Assembly: GCA_905203795.1 (NCBI GenBank)
Contig: CAJKXG010000099.1
Location: 1-5,219, forward strand
From: an uncultured Oscillospiraceae bacterium
GTDB lineage: Bacteria > Bacillota > Clostridia > Oscillospirales > Acutalibacteraceae
DNA: 5,219 nucleotides
Direction: 5' to 3'
Below the pieces are notes generated by a model. That model saw nothing but the letters and a program-made list of their open reading frames with translations. It searched no databases and was not told the origin of the DNA. The translations under genes were made by a program, and so were the position numbers. Numbering within the stretch: position 1 is the stretch's first letter; each line of letters opens with the position of its first letter. Shown here one piece after another: positions 1 to 5,219 of this stretch.

Positions 1-3000
1 GGTTTGCAGTGCCGGCAGCTTGGCGGCTGCCACCGGCAGCGCCATTTGCTCGTGCGCCGCCACCGTACCCGCCGCCATGCAGCCCGTATCCTCGCGCAGC
101 ACGGCACGCAGATTCAGAAAATACTCGCCGCCCGCCGTCGGTGTATCGGGAAGCGTGAACGGTACGACGACCGTCTGCTCGCCGCCTGCCGTCACCACCG
201 TATCCAGTTCGCCGCTGTCACGCACCGCGCCGTCCTCCAGCAGCTCCCATTCCAAACGATAACGGGAGGTGTCGATGTGCTGATACTCATTGGTGATCGT
301 GACCTCATGGCGCGCCAATTGTTCCTCTGTCGCGCGGAACCAGATCGACTGGTAGAAATACGCGACCTCCTGCATGGCGGGTTGGAGCGTGCGGTCGGCA
401 AACACCAAGCCATCCGCCAAAAAGCTGCCGGAATGGATCGCTTCGCCCCAGTCGCCGCCGTACGCATAATACTGTCCCGCCATCGCGGCGTTGCCAGTCT
501 CGGCGTAATAATCCCACGCCGAATCGGTATCCGCGTGATAATCGTCCTCGGTAAAGCGCGTGAAATCCATCCACAGCATCACCGACGCGTCCTCGGGCGA
601 AACGGCATAGTCGCCGTTTCCGCGGTCGGCGGCATCCTGCGCCGCCAATTCCTCCTCGGTCAGCAGGCGGTTATACACACGCGCCATCGCGACTTCGTTG
701 TCGCCCGTGCGTCCGGTTTCGGTGTCGTAGTTAATGGCAAATTGGTAATCACTGCGCGGGATCGGCGCGGTGATCGGCGCATCGTGGGTGCGTGTCAGCA
801 CCACCCCGTCGCAGATCATGGACACATGCGTGCCGTCGAACAGAACCGCCAGATGATGCCAGTTGTTTTTCCAATCGGACGGCAGGCGGAAATTGCTGAC
901 CTGCCAGTTGCCGTCGGCAAACAGCACCAGATCCAGACTGGAATCCCCGTATACCCGCAGGCTGACCTGATGGTCGCTCTTGGCCATCAGCGATTGATAT
1001 TCCCCGCTTCCATGCGGATTCACCTGCATTTCCAGTGTAAAGGAGCGGCGGCCGGAAAGCGCTTCATCCAACGCGTCCAGCGTGTTCATGATCACATGAC
1101 CGTCGGACAGCACCTTGCCCCATTCATCGCTGTCGGCAATCGTGCCGTTCAGCGACGCTTTGCAGTGGTAAGCACTGCGATCCACCTCCAACACCTGCGG
1201 CGTCGGCAGCGGTGTGGCGAGGGATTTATCGGCGAAATCCCACACGAACCCACCTAAGAGGTTGTCGTATTTCCGAATTTCCTCCCAGTAATCCGCCAAG
1301 CCACCGGTCGTGTTGCCCTGCGAAAAGACATATTCGCACAGCACATAGGGCATGTGATTCGCCGCCTGTCCCCGTTCTGTCAGCGTATTGACGCCCGGAT
1401 ACATGTTGCTCGCCACATCCACGCCGCCGCGATCCTGCAAGCCCTCGTAATGAACGGGGCGGGTGGCGTCGAGCGGTCGCAGTACTTCCTGAATGGCGCG
1501 CTGGAACATTTTGCTGTTCGGCGTATCGCCGCACTCGTTGCCGAGCGACCACATCACGACACATGCGCGGTTTTTCTGCGCTTGGATGTTCGCGGTCAGG
1601 CGATCGCGGAACGCCGCCGTGAAGTAAGACGCCATCACATCGCTGTCATTTTGCAGCGAATGGCTTTCCATATTGGTCTCCGCCATCACCAGAATGCCGT
1701 ATTTGTCGCAGAGATAATAAAAATACCGATCGTCCGGATAATGCGACGTGCGCACGGCGTTGATGTTATTCTCCTTCATGATCCGCATGTCCTGCTCATA
1801 CAGCTCATGCGGAATGTATTTGCCGGTCATCGGATTGTTGTCGTGACGGTTGACCCCGCGGAAAAGCAGCGGCTTGCCGTTGAGCAGGATCGTCTGATAG
1901 GAATTGGTCACTTTCTCATAGCTTCTGTTGACCGCTGTTTTGGTGAACGTGATCTCGCGGAAGCCGAGCTGCTGACTGACACAGGCAAACAGCTTGCCGC
2001 CGGTTTTCTCATACAACGACACGACCAGCGTGTAGAGGTACGGGTCCTCATCCGACCAAAGATGCGGCGCCGCGACCAGCCGCTCCAGCGTCACCGTTGT
2101 CTCGCTGCCGCTGTCGATCACGCTCACATCCTGCCGCAGCGGCGCGGTCAGGACAGGCTGTCCCGCGGCGTCGAACACCTGCACATCCAAGCCGTACGTG
2201 GACGCGGCTTCGCTGCTGCGGTTGGCCACCTGCACCGACAGCTTGAGCTGTGCGTCGGTGAAGGTGTCGTCCAGATCCGTTTCCACCTTGTAATCGCGGA
2301 TGTAGACAGCGGGATTCGTGTACAGGTACACGTCGCGGAAAATGCCGCCCAGACGCAGAATATCCTGATCCTCAATCCAACTGCCGTCGCACCAACGGTG
2401 CACGCGCACCGCCAGCACATTGTCCTTGCCGTCCGCATTCAAAAAAGCGGTGATATCAAAATCATGCGCATCGTAGGAATCCTCCGTGTACCCCACCTCA
2501 TGCCCGTTCACATACAGGTACATGGCGGATTCTACACCCTGAAAAGAGATGTACACCTTGCGGCCGTTTTGCAGCCAATCCGCGTCCACATCAAAGGTGC
2601 GGCGATAAAAGCCCACCGGATTGGTGACGGTCGGCACGGCAGGCACCAGATCGCGGTCGGCGATCCCCGCGCCCTCGTTGCCGTACACCCCTTTCCACGG
2701 GGTATCAATATTGGAATAAATGGGGAAATCAAAGCCCTGCGTCTGCCAACTGGCCGGCAGCGTGACCGTGCGCCAGCCGCAGCCGTAATCGGCGTTGGCA
2801 TAATCGCTCACGACCCCTTTGCCGTGATAGGGATTTTCCTGTACGCCGGTGTACGCGGTCTCAAAGAAATGTTGGGGAACGCCCGCTTTTTCCGCCTCGG
2901 TCATATTGCGGTATACCGTCAGATCCCAGCTTTCCCCCTCGCCGGTCAGCAGCCGATAATACGGCGAATGCGAAAAATCGCCCGTCGTCGCTCCTTGGAT

Positions 3001-3324
3001 CGCATGCTCCACGCTGTCATACGGCATCGTGTCGGTCGCGTGCGCCGGCTCACGATTGACGCCGAACACATCCGACTGCCGCACGGCAGCTCCGTTTACA
3101 TCCTTAGAATTCACTTCGCCTGTCCACTCCTTTTCGGTAAAATAGGTCACGCCCGGCAGCACGGTGTTTTGTACCGTCAGCGACGGCCAAACCGCATCGC
3201 TTCGCCAAGGGGAAGCCGTTTCCGCCGCCGTCGGCAACGGCGGCAGGACGGATGACAGACAGGTGACGATCAGCGCCACGGCCATCAGCACCGCCCACAC
3301 CCTTGTGGTGATCCGTTTGCACAT
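1..3324 (-). CDS. Secreted GH2 beta-galactosidase-like enzyme with internal LamG domain (3' end outside window)
   Basis: This gene encodes an exported glycoside hydrolase of family GH2, LacZ architecture, probably cleaving terminal beta-galactosides outside the cell. The frame is open from ATG 3324 to the window edge (1108 codons). Residues 1-34 are a Sec signal peptide (basic MCKR start, hydrophobic core 9-27, likely cut near TAA34); C22 lacks a proper lipobox. The sugar-binding domain (about 85-335) carries PASWQTQGFDFPIYSN (190-205) and EDQDILRLGGIFRDV (318-332). An Ig-like domain follows, then the TIM barrel with GVNRHD (490-495), RTSHYP (525-530), E553/H555 (Mg ligands of LacZ), WSLGNEC with acid/base E597, Y642, LCEY with nucleophile E664, and GGFVWD (691-696). 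A LamG-type domain (core about 760-895) interrupts the barrel, which resumes at YGGDWG (955-960) and GLVFADR (972-978). A LacZ domain-4-like region (about 990-1100) follows; domain 5 should lie beyond the edge. LacZ His540 and Asn604 are replaced by F667 and D971, so the exact substrate is uncertain. It is transcribed divergently from an AraC-type regulator. GH2/LacZ-type membership is firm; beta-galactosidase activity is probable. Confidence 0.95.
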   Translation of the reverse strand, partial: MCKRITTRVWAVLMAVALIVTCLSSVLPPLPTAAETASPWRSDAVWPSLTVQNTVLPGVTYFTEKEWTGEVNSKDVNGAAVRQSDVFGVNREPAHATDTMPYDSVEHAIQGATTGDFSHSPYYRLLTGEGESWDLTVYRNMTEAEKAGVPQHFFETAYTGVQENPYHGKGVVSDYANADYGCGWRTVTLPASWQTQGFDFPIYSNIDTPWKGVYGNEGAGIADRDLVPAVPTVTNPVGFYRRTFDVDADWLQNGRKVYISFQGVESAMYLYVNGHEVGYTEDSYDAHDFDITAFLNADGKDNVLAVRVHRWCDGSWIEDQDILRLGGIFRDVYLYTNPAVYIRDYKVETDLDDTFTDAQLKLSVQVANRSSEAASTYGLDVQVFDAAGQPVLTAPLRQDVSVIDSGSETTVTLERLVAAPHLWSDEDPYLYTLVVSLYEKTGGKLFACVSQQLGFREITFTKTAVNRSYEKVTNSYQTILLNGKPLLFRGVNRHDNNPMTGKYIPHELYEQDMRIMKENNINAVRTSHYPDDRYFYYLCDKYGILVMAETNMESHSLQNDSDVMASYFTAAFRDRLTANIQAQKNRACVVMWSLGNECGDTPNSKMFQRAIQEVLRPLDATRPVHYEGLQDRGGVDVASNMYPGVNTLTERGQAANHMPYVLCEYVFSQGNTTGGLADYWEEIRKYDNLLGGFVWDFADKSLATPLPTPQVLEVDRSAYHCKASLNGTIADSDEWGKVLSDGHVIMNTLDALDEALSGRRSFTLEMQVNPHGSGEYQSLMAKSDHQVSLRVYGDSSLDLVLFADGNWQVSNFRLPSDWKNNWHHLAVLFDGTHVSMICDGVVLTRTHDAPITAPIPRSDYQFAINYDTETGRTGDNEVAMARVYNRLLTEEELAAQDAADRGNGDYAVSPEDASVMLWMDFTRFTEDDYHADTDSAWDYYAETGNAAMAGQYYAYGGDWGEAIHSGSFLADGLVFADRTLQPAMQEVAYFYQSIWFRATEEQLARHEVTITNEYQHIDTSRYRLEWELLEDGAVRDSGELDTVVTAGGEQTVVVPFTLPDTPTAGGEYFLNLRAVLREDTGCMAAGTVAAHEQMALPVAAAKLPALQT
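475..1218 (-). other. LamG/ConA-like domain and flanks inserted in the GH2 catalytic barrel
   Basis: This is codons 703-950 of the GH2 gene. Just before it is the LacZ-type motif GGFVWDFADKSL (691-702) and just after it is YGGDWG (955-960); in E. coli LacZ these motifs are about 20 residues apart, here about 260. The inserted part contains a typical LamG pattern: RSFTLEMQVNP (strand, from 760), LMAKSDHQVSLRVYG, NWHHLAVLFDG, and the ending ARVYNRLLTEEEL (to 893). Such jelly-roll domains often bind carbohydrate, so it may help dock the enzyme on a polymer or shape the active site. Binding is an inference; the fold call rests on motif pattern only. Confidence 0.8.
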
Positions 3325-3327
3325 GTT

Positions 3328-3334
3328 CTCCTCC
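3328..3334 (-). promoter_or_regulatory. Shine-Dalgarno site of the GH2 gene
   Basis: On the minus strand the bases before ATG 3324 read GGAGGAGAAC, a near-perfect anti-16S match at normal distance. This fixes the start, which also gives a clean signal peptide. Confidence 0.85.
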
Positions 3335-3346
3335 GCCTTTCTGTTT

Positions 3347-3390
3347 GTTGGGGATGATCCAGGTTCAGTATACCTGTCATTTTCCCCAAC
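3347..3390. promoter_or_regulatory. Nested dyad centred on the GH2 -10 box (candidate operator)
   Basis: Perfect 8-base arms GTTGGGGA (3347-3354) and TCCCCAAC (3383-3390) flank an inner inverted repeat CAGGT (3360-3364) / ACCTG (3372-3376), with further TGA (3355-3357) / TCA (3377-3379) pairs between them. All are centred near 3367-3369, on the putative -10 hexamer. This could be a protein binding site over the promoter or, if transcripts begin upstream, a leader hairpin. The symmetry is visible; the role is inferred. Confidence 0.5.
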
Positions 3391-3395
3391 TGCAA
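3367..3395 (-). promoter_or_regulatory. Candidate sigma-A promoter of the GH2 gene
   Basis: On the minus strand there is a -35 like TTGCAG (3395-3390), a 17-base spacer and a -10 TATACT (3372-3367), which matches TATAAT at five of six positions. Transcription would start near 3360 and give a leader of about 36 bases carrying the Shine-Dalgarno site. The -35 matches only at TTG, which fits a promoter that needs an activator such as the divergent AraC-type protein. Predicted by eye only. Confidence 0.5.
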
Positions 3396-3428
3396 TGCGG
3401 TAATCTTGGGGGTTTTTATCACTGGTAT

Positions 3429-3458
3429 TTGTAGTTATATTGTGTTACAATTTATAAA
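3429..3458 (+). promoter_or_regulatory. Candidate promoter of the AraC-type regulator gene
   Basis: TTGTAG (3429-3434), an 18-base spacer and TATAAA (3453-3458) form a plausible vegetative promoter pointing at the regulator. The start would lie near 3465, leaving a leader of about 95 bases. The AT-rich island stands out in otherwise GC-rich DNA. By-eye prediction. Confidence 0.4.
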
Positions 3459-3462
3459 ACAA
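3434..3462 (-). promoter_or_regulatory. Second candidate promoter toward the GH2 gene
   Basis: On the minus strand TTGTTT (3462-3457) is followed after 17 bases by TATAAC (3439-3434), five of six matches to the -10 consensus. A transcript from here would have a leader of roughly 105 bases containing the 3347-3390 dyad as an RNA hairpin. It overlaps the regulator promoter on the other strand face to face. It is weaker as a proposal than the proximal promoter, because this AT-rich stretch yields such matches easily. Confidence 0.3.
3436..3454. promoter_or_regulatory. Dyad in the regulator promoter spacer (candidate operator)
   Basis: ATTGT (3439-3443) and ACAAT (3447-3451) are perfect arms around GTT, extended by two more pairs after one mismatch (TA 3436-3437 with TA 3453-3454). 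It sits between the -35 and -10 of the plus-strand promoter and overlaps the upstream minus-strand promoter, a good place for autorepression or for switching between the two genes. AraC-family sites are often direct repeats, so the binding protein is uncertain. Confidence 0.35.
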
Positions 3463-3544
3463 CCGATAGCATCAGTCGTCATTTGGCTTGAATTCAGAGA
3501 AAACACCTGCTATCGTTCTGATGTCTTTTGGTCTTTATTTTGGC

Positions 3545-3552
3545 AAGGAGGG
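3545..3552 (+). promoter_or_regulatory. Shine-Dalgarno site that sets the regulator start
   Basis: AAGGAGGG lies seven bases before ATG 3560. The same frame is open back to a TTG at 3488, but that codon has no ribosome site, so 3560 is chosen and the 24 extra upstream codons are dropped. Confidence 0.85.
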
Positions 3553-3559
3553 AAACGGC

Positions 3560-4381
3560 ATGGCACATCGGCCGCGGCAGCGAACGGTTTTTCTGCTCAA
3601 CCGAGGGCTGCAAAATGTCAACCCGCGTGAGCTTGGCGAGGAATGGTGCGCACCGGATTTTCGCATGGGTCCCTCCTATCGCCCGTATTATTTGCTGCAC
3701 TATGTGTTTTCCGGCAAAGGTGTTTTTCAAATCGGGAAGGAAGCGTTCACCGCCACCAAAGGACAATTGGCGATCCTGCGTCCGCTGGACGTGATGAACT
3801 ACGCCGCCGACGAAAACGACCCGTGGCATTATTGCTGGCTGGGCTTTGAAACCACGCTGGACATTCCGGTGCTGCGCTCCCGCTCGCTGGTGGACCTGCC
3901 GCAGGCGGAGCATATTTTCCAATCGCTGAAAAACGCGGACGCCATCCCCTTTGACCGCGAATATTTCGTGTGCGGAAAAATTTACGAGCTGTTGACGCTG
4001 CTGCAGCAGTTGGCGGCGCCGGTGAAAAACCAGACCGTGGATTGCATTTTTAAGATCAAGCACTATCTGGATGCCAATTTCAGCCGTCCGATCAACATGG
4101 AGCAATTGGCGGAAAGCGTGAATCTCAATCCCAGCTATATGAGTACCGCGTTTCGCAAGTATGTGGGACGGTCGCCGCAGCAATACCTGATCGACGTGCG
4201 GCTGGAACGCGCCGCCGAGCTGCTGGTCAATGAAGGCTATGCGGTAGGGCTGGCAGCGGCCGCCTGCGGCTATCCGGACGTCTATCATTTTTCCAAAATA
4301 TTCCGCAAACGATACGGCGTCTCCCCCACCGCCTATTGCAAACAGCAATCCCCTGACGAAGCGGATGAGAAAAAGCCTTGA
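3560..4381 (+). CDS. AraC/XylS-family transcriptional regulator
   Basis: This gene encodes a 273-residue cytoplasmic DNA-binding protein of the AraC family, probably a sugar-responsive regulator of the divergent secreted glycosidase. The N-terminal half is a cupin-type AraC ligand-binding domain: YRPYYLLHYVFSGKG (40-54), then KGQLAILRP, ending with the characteristic DPWHYCWLGFE (87-97). A linker (about 98-165) leads to the C-terminal double helix-turn-helix. The first motif is around 180-205 (MEQLAESVNLNPSYMSTAFR), followed by GRSPQQYLIDVRLERAAELL. The second is around 225-260 and has the family signature GYPDVYHFSKIFRKRYGVSP. Length and domain order are normal for the cupin type of AraC regulators. 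The family call is firm; the effector is unknown and a beta-galactoside or galactose-like ligand is inferred only from the neighbour. The last four sense codons and the stop lie inside the terminator palindrome, so little or no downstream co-transcription is expected. Confidence 0.95.
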   Translation: MAHRPRQRTVFLLNRGLQNVNPRELGEEWCAPDFRMGPSYRPYYLLHYVFSGKGVFQIGKEAFTATKGQLAILRPLDVMNYAADENDPWHYCWLGFETTLDIPVLRSRSLVDLPQAEHIFQSLKNADAIPFDREYFVCGKIYELLTLLQQLAAPVKNQTVDCIFKIKHYLDANFSRPINMEQLAESVNLNPSYMSTAFRKYVGRSPQQYLIDVRLERAAELLVNEGYAVGLAAAACGYPDVYHFSKIFRKRYGVSPTAYCKQQSPDEADEKKP

Positions 4382-4404
4382 AGCATATGCTTCAAGGCTT
4401 TTTC
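4369..4404. terminator. Perfect 36-bp palindrome, bidirectional terminator
   Basis: The half site GAAAAAGCCTTGAAGCAT (4369-4386) is followed at once by its exact reverse complement (4387-4404). As RNA it folds into a 16-bp stem with an ATAT loop and ends in five U on either strand. It overlaps the stop of the AraC-type gene and lies between two convergent genes, so it can end transcripts of both the regulator and the ECF gene. Confidence 0.85.
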
Positions 4405-4502
4405 ATACGAGGGCAGCGTCATCGTGAACACCGTCCTGTCGACCTCGGCAACGGCGCAGCGTCCGTCTCAAACGGCGTATCAAAGCGATATGTTCGGATC
4501 AT
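4405..4502 (-). other. Short intergenic stretch with a frame-broken coding-like trace
   Basis: No intact gene is supported between the ECF stop (4531) and the palindrome. On the minus strand an ATG at 4502 opens 27 codons (MIRTYRFDTPFETD...) ending at 4419, without a Shine-Dalgarno site. A neighbouring minus frame is open from 4467 to 4333 and reads RCAVAEVDRTVFTMTLP with mostly G or C in third positions, then runs through the palindrome. If one frameshift between them were healed they would join into one reading. This may be the decayed tail of a lost gene, or chance. The function is unknown. Confidence 0.15.
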
Positions 4503-4530
4503 AAAGCTATCCATCCGTAACCATGTGCCG

Positions 4531-5219
4531 TCAAATCAACCCGTATTTCCGTTTGACGCGCTCCAGCTTTTCCAGCATCGGCTCCGCCAAAAAGAAGAGG
4601 AACACGACCGTTGCCAGCGCATGGATCATATCCATCGGCAGTCCCGCCGCCTCATACGCCAGCAGTGTGGGCAGATTCAGCGCGGCTCGCGCCATGACGG
4701 CGGAAGCCAGATTCATCAAGCCGCCGTAAAGAAGCAGTGTCGTGAAAAAGCCGAACGCCATCAGCGACAGGCGGCTGCGGCGCAGCAACCCGTTTTGATA
4801 GAGTAAGCCTGCCAAAAAACCGATCATCCCCATGGCGAACATCTGCCACGGCGTCCACGGTCCTTGCTGAAACAGGATGTTGGAGGTCAGCATGGTCAGC
4901 GACCCGACCAAAAAGCCCGTCTCCCCGCCAAACGCCGCACCGACAATGATTGTCAGCGCCGCGACCGGCTTAAACTGCGGCAGGATATACATGGCACTGC
5001 GCCCCGCCACGCCGAGCGCGCACAGCACGGCGATGAGCACCAGCTCCCGCGCCTGCGGGCGGCGGCTCTCAAACATCAAAAAGAACGGGAGCATCCCCTC
5101 CAGCAGTACCAACAGCGAGATGAACAGATATTTTTGATCTCCCAGATATGTCACACCCACAAACAGCGTGAGCGGGATCGCCAGCAGGATCATCCCCACC
5201 GCGCAGTATGCGCGTCGGG
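4531..5219 (-). CDS. ECF transporter S component-like membrane protein (5' end outside window)
   Basis: This is the substrate-binding integral membrane subunit of an energy-coupling factor transporter, which captures a vitamin or cofactor and works with a shared EcfT/EcfA module in the membrane. Counting from GTG 5199, hydrophobic segments lie at about 3-19, 24-42, 51-73, 77-91, 93-110, 117-134, 145-165 and 190-206. The last six match an S-component core, preceded by an extra N-terminal pair. Family-like features are ARELVLIAVLCALGVAGR, with overlapping AxxxA steps (A57, A61, A65) as used by S components to contact EcfT, PQFKPVAAL (74-82), and GPWTPWQM (113-120). A basic tail KLERVKRKYGLI ends the protein. 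No Shine-Dalgarno site precedes GTG 5199 and the frame stays open to the edge (reading RRAYCAVGM), so the true start is probably upstream. Cobalamin or another vitamin is possible, but the substrate cannot be read from sequence. It is convergent with the AraC-type gene and probably not part of that regulon. Confidence 0.85.
   Translation of the reverse strand, partial: RRAYCAVGMILLAIPLTLFVGVTYLGDQKYLFISLLVLLEGMLPFFLMFESRRPQARELVLIAVLCALGVAGRSAMYILPQFKPVAALTIIVGAAFGGETGFLVGSLTMLTSNILFQQGPWTPWQMFAMGMIGFLAGLLYQNGLLRRSRLSLMAFGFFTTLLLYGGLMNLASAVMARAALNLPTLLAYEAAGLPMDMIHALATVVFLFFLAEPMLEKLERVKRKYGLI

Noticed and set aside
1053..1066. A cre-like sequence (GGAAAGCGCTTCAT) for CcpA catabolite control
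   Set aside because: It lies deep inside the GH2 coding region, codes in frame for the domain sequence, and misses consensus bases at both ends; far from any promoter it is more likely chance.
1354..3255. A 633-codon open frame on the plus strand opposite the GH2 gene (and a 417-codon one at 4-1257)
   Set aside because: They are antisense to a gene with intact family motifs throughout. Their products are rich in Arg, His, Ile and Val with no recognisable domain, as expected from reverse reading of GC-rich codons. No ribosome site was seen at their starts.
3259..3261. Cysteine 22 in the GH2 signal peptide as a lipoprotein attachment site
   Set aside because: The residues before it read IVT, and the position just before the cysteine should be Gly, Ala or Ser; a normal signal peptidase I site after TAA34 fits better.
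3488..3559. N-terminal extension of the regulator from a TTG codon
   Set aside because: There is no ribosome site before the TTG, while ATG 3560 has AAGGAGGG at ideal spacing and gives the normal family length.
3494..4348. A 284-codon open frame on the minus strand
   Set aside because: It lies wholly opposite the AraC-type gene, whose cupin and helix-turn-helix motifs are unambiguous; the product shows no domain pattern.
4378..4806. A 142-codon open frame on the plus strand after the regulator
   Set aside because: It starts inside the terminator palindrome and then runs antisense to the membrane helices of the ECF S component; the product is rich in Gln, Arg and His, typical of a shadow frame.

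Overview
The window looks like a stretch of chromosome from a Clostridia-type Firmicute (Oscillospiraceae/Ruminococcaceae-like, probably gut-associated). The reasons are a moderately high GC content with GC-rich third codon positions, strong purine-rich Shine-Dalgarno sites (GGAGGAG, AAGGAGGG), an AraC-type regulator beside a secreted glycosidase, and an ECF-transporter S component. The taxon is an inference from gene style; there is no rRNA or marker gene here.

Layout. Positions 1-3324 (minus strand) hold most of a very large secreted GH2 enzyme of the LacZ type: 1108 codons from its start to the window edge, with the C-terminus outside the window. Positions 3325-3559 are a divergent intergenic region with candidate promoters for both flanking genes and two clear dyads. 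Positions 3560-4381 (plus strand) encode an AraC/XylS-family regulator of 273 residues. Its last codons run into a perfect 36-bp palindrome (4369-4404) that should act as a terminator in both directions. Positions 4405-4530 hold no convincing gene, only a faint, frame-broken coding-like trace on the minus strand. Positions 4531-5219 (minus strand) hold the C-terminal and central part of an ECF-type S-component membrane protein that runs off the right edge.

How the genes fit together. The regulator and the glycosidase form a classic divergent pair: the AraC-like protein probably senses a sugar released from a beta-galactoside-like substrate and controls the secreted enzyme through the shared intergenic region. 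The ECF gene converges on the regulator gene and is separated from it by the palindrome, so it is probably an unrelated vitamin or cofactor uptake gene.

The most interesting points are in the GH2 enzyme. A LamG/concanavalin-A-like domain of roughly 250 residues (with flanks) is inserted inside the catalytic TIM barrel, exactly where E. coli LacZ has a short loop. In addition, two residues that in LacZ contact the galactose 6-OH/sodium site are replaced (His540 by Phe667, Asn604 by Asp971), although both catalytic glutamates are intact. No mobile element, CRISPR array, tRNA or rRNA was seen.
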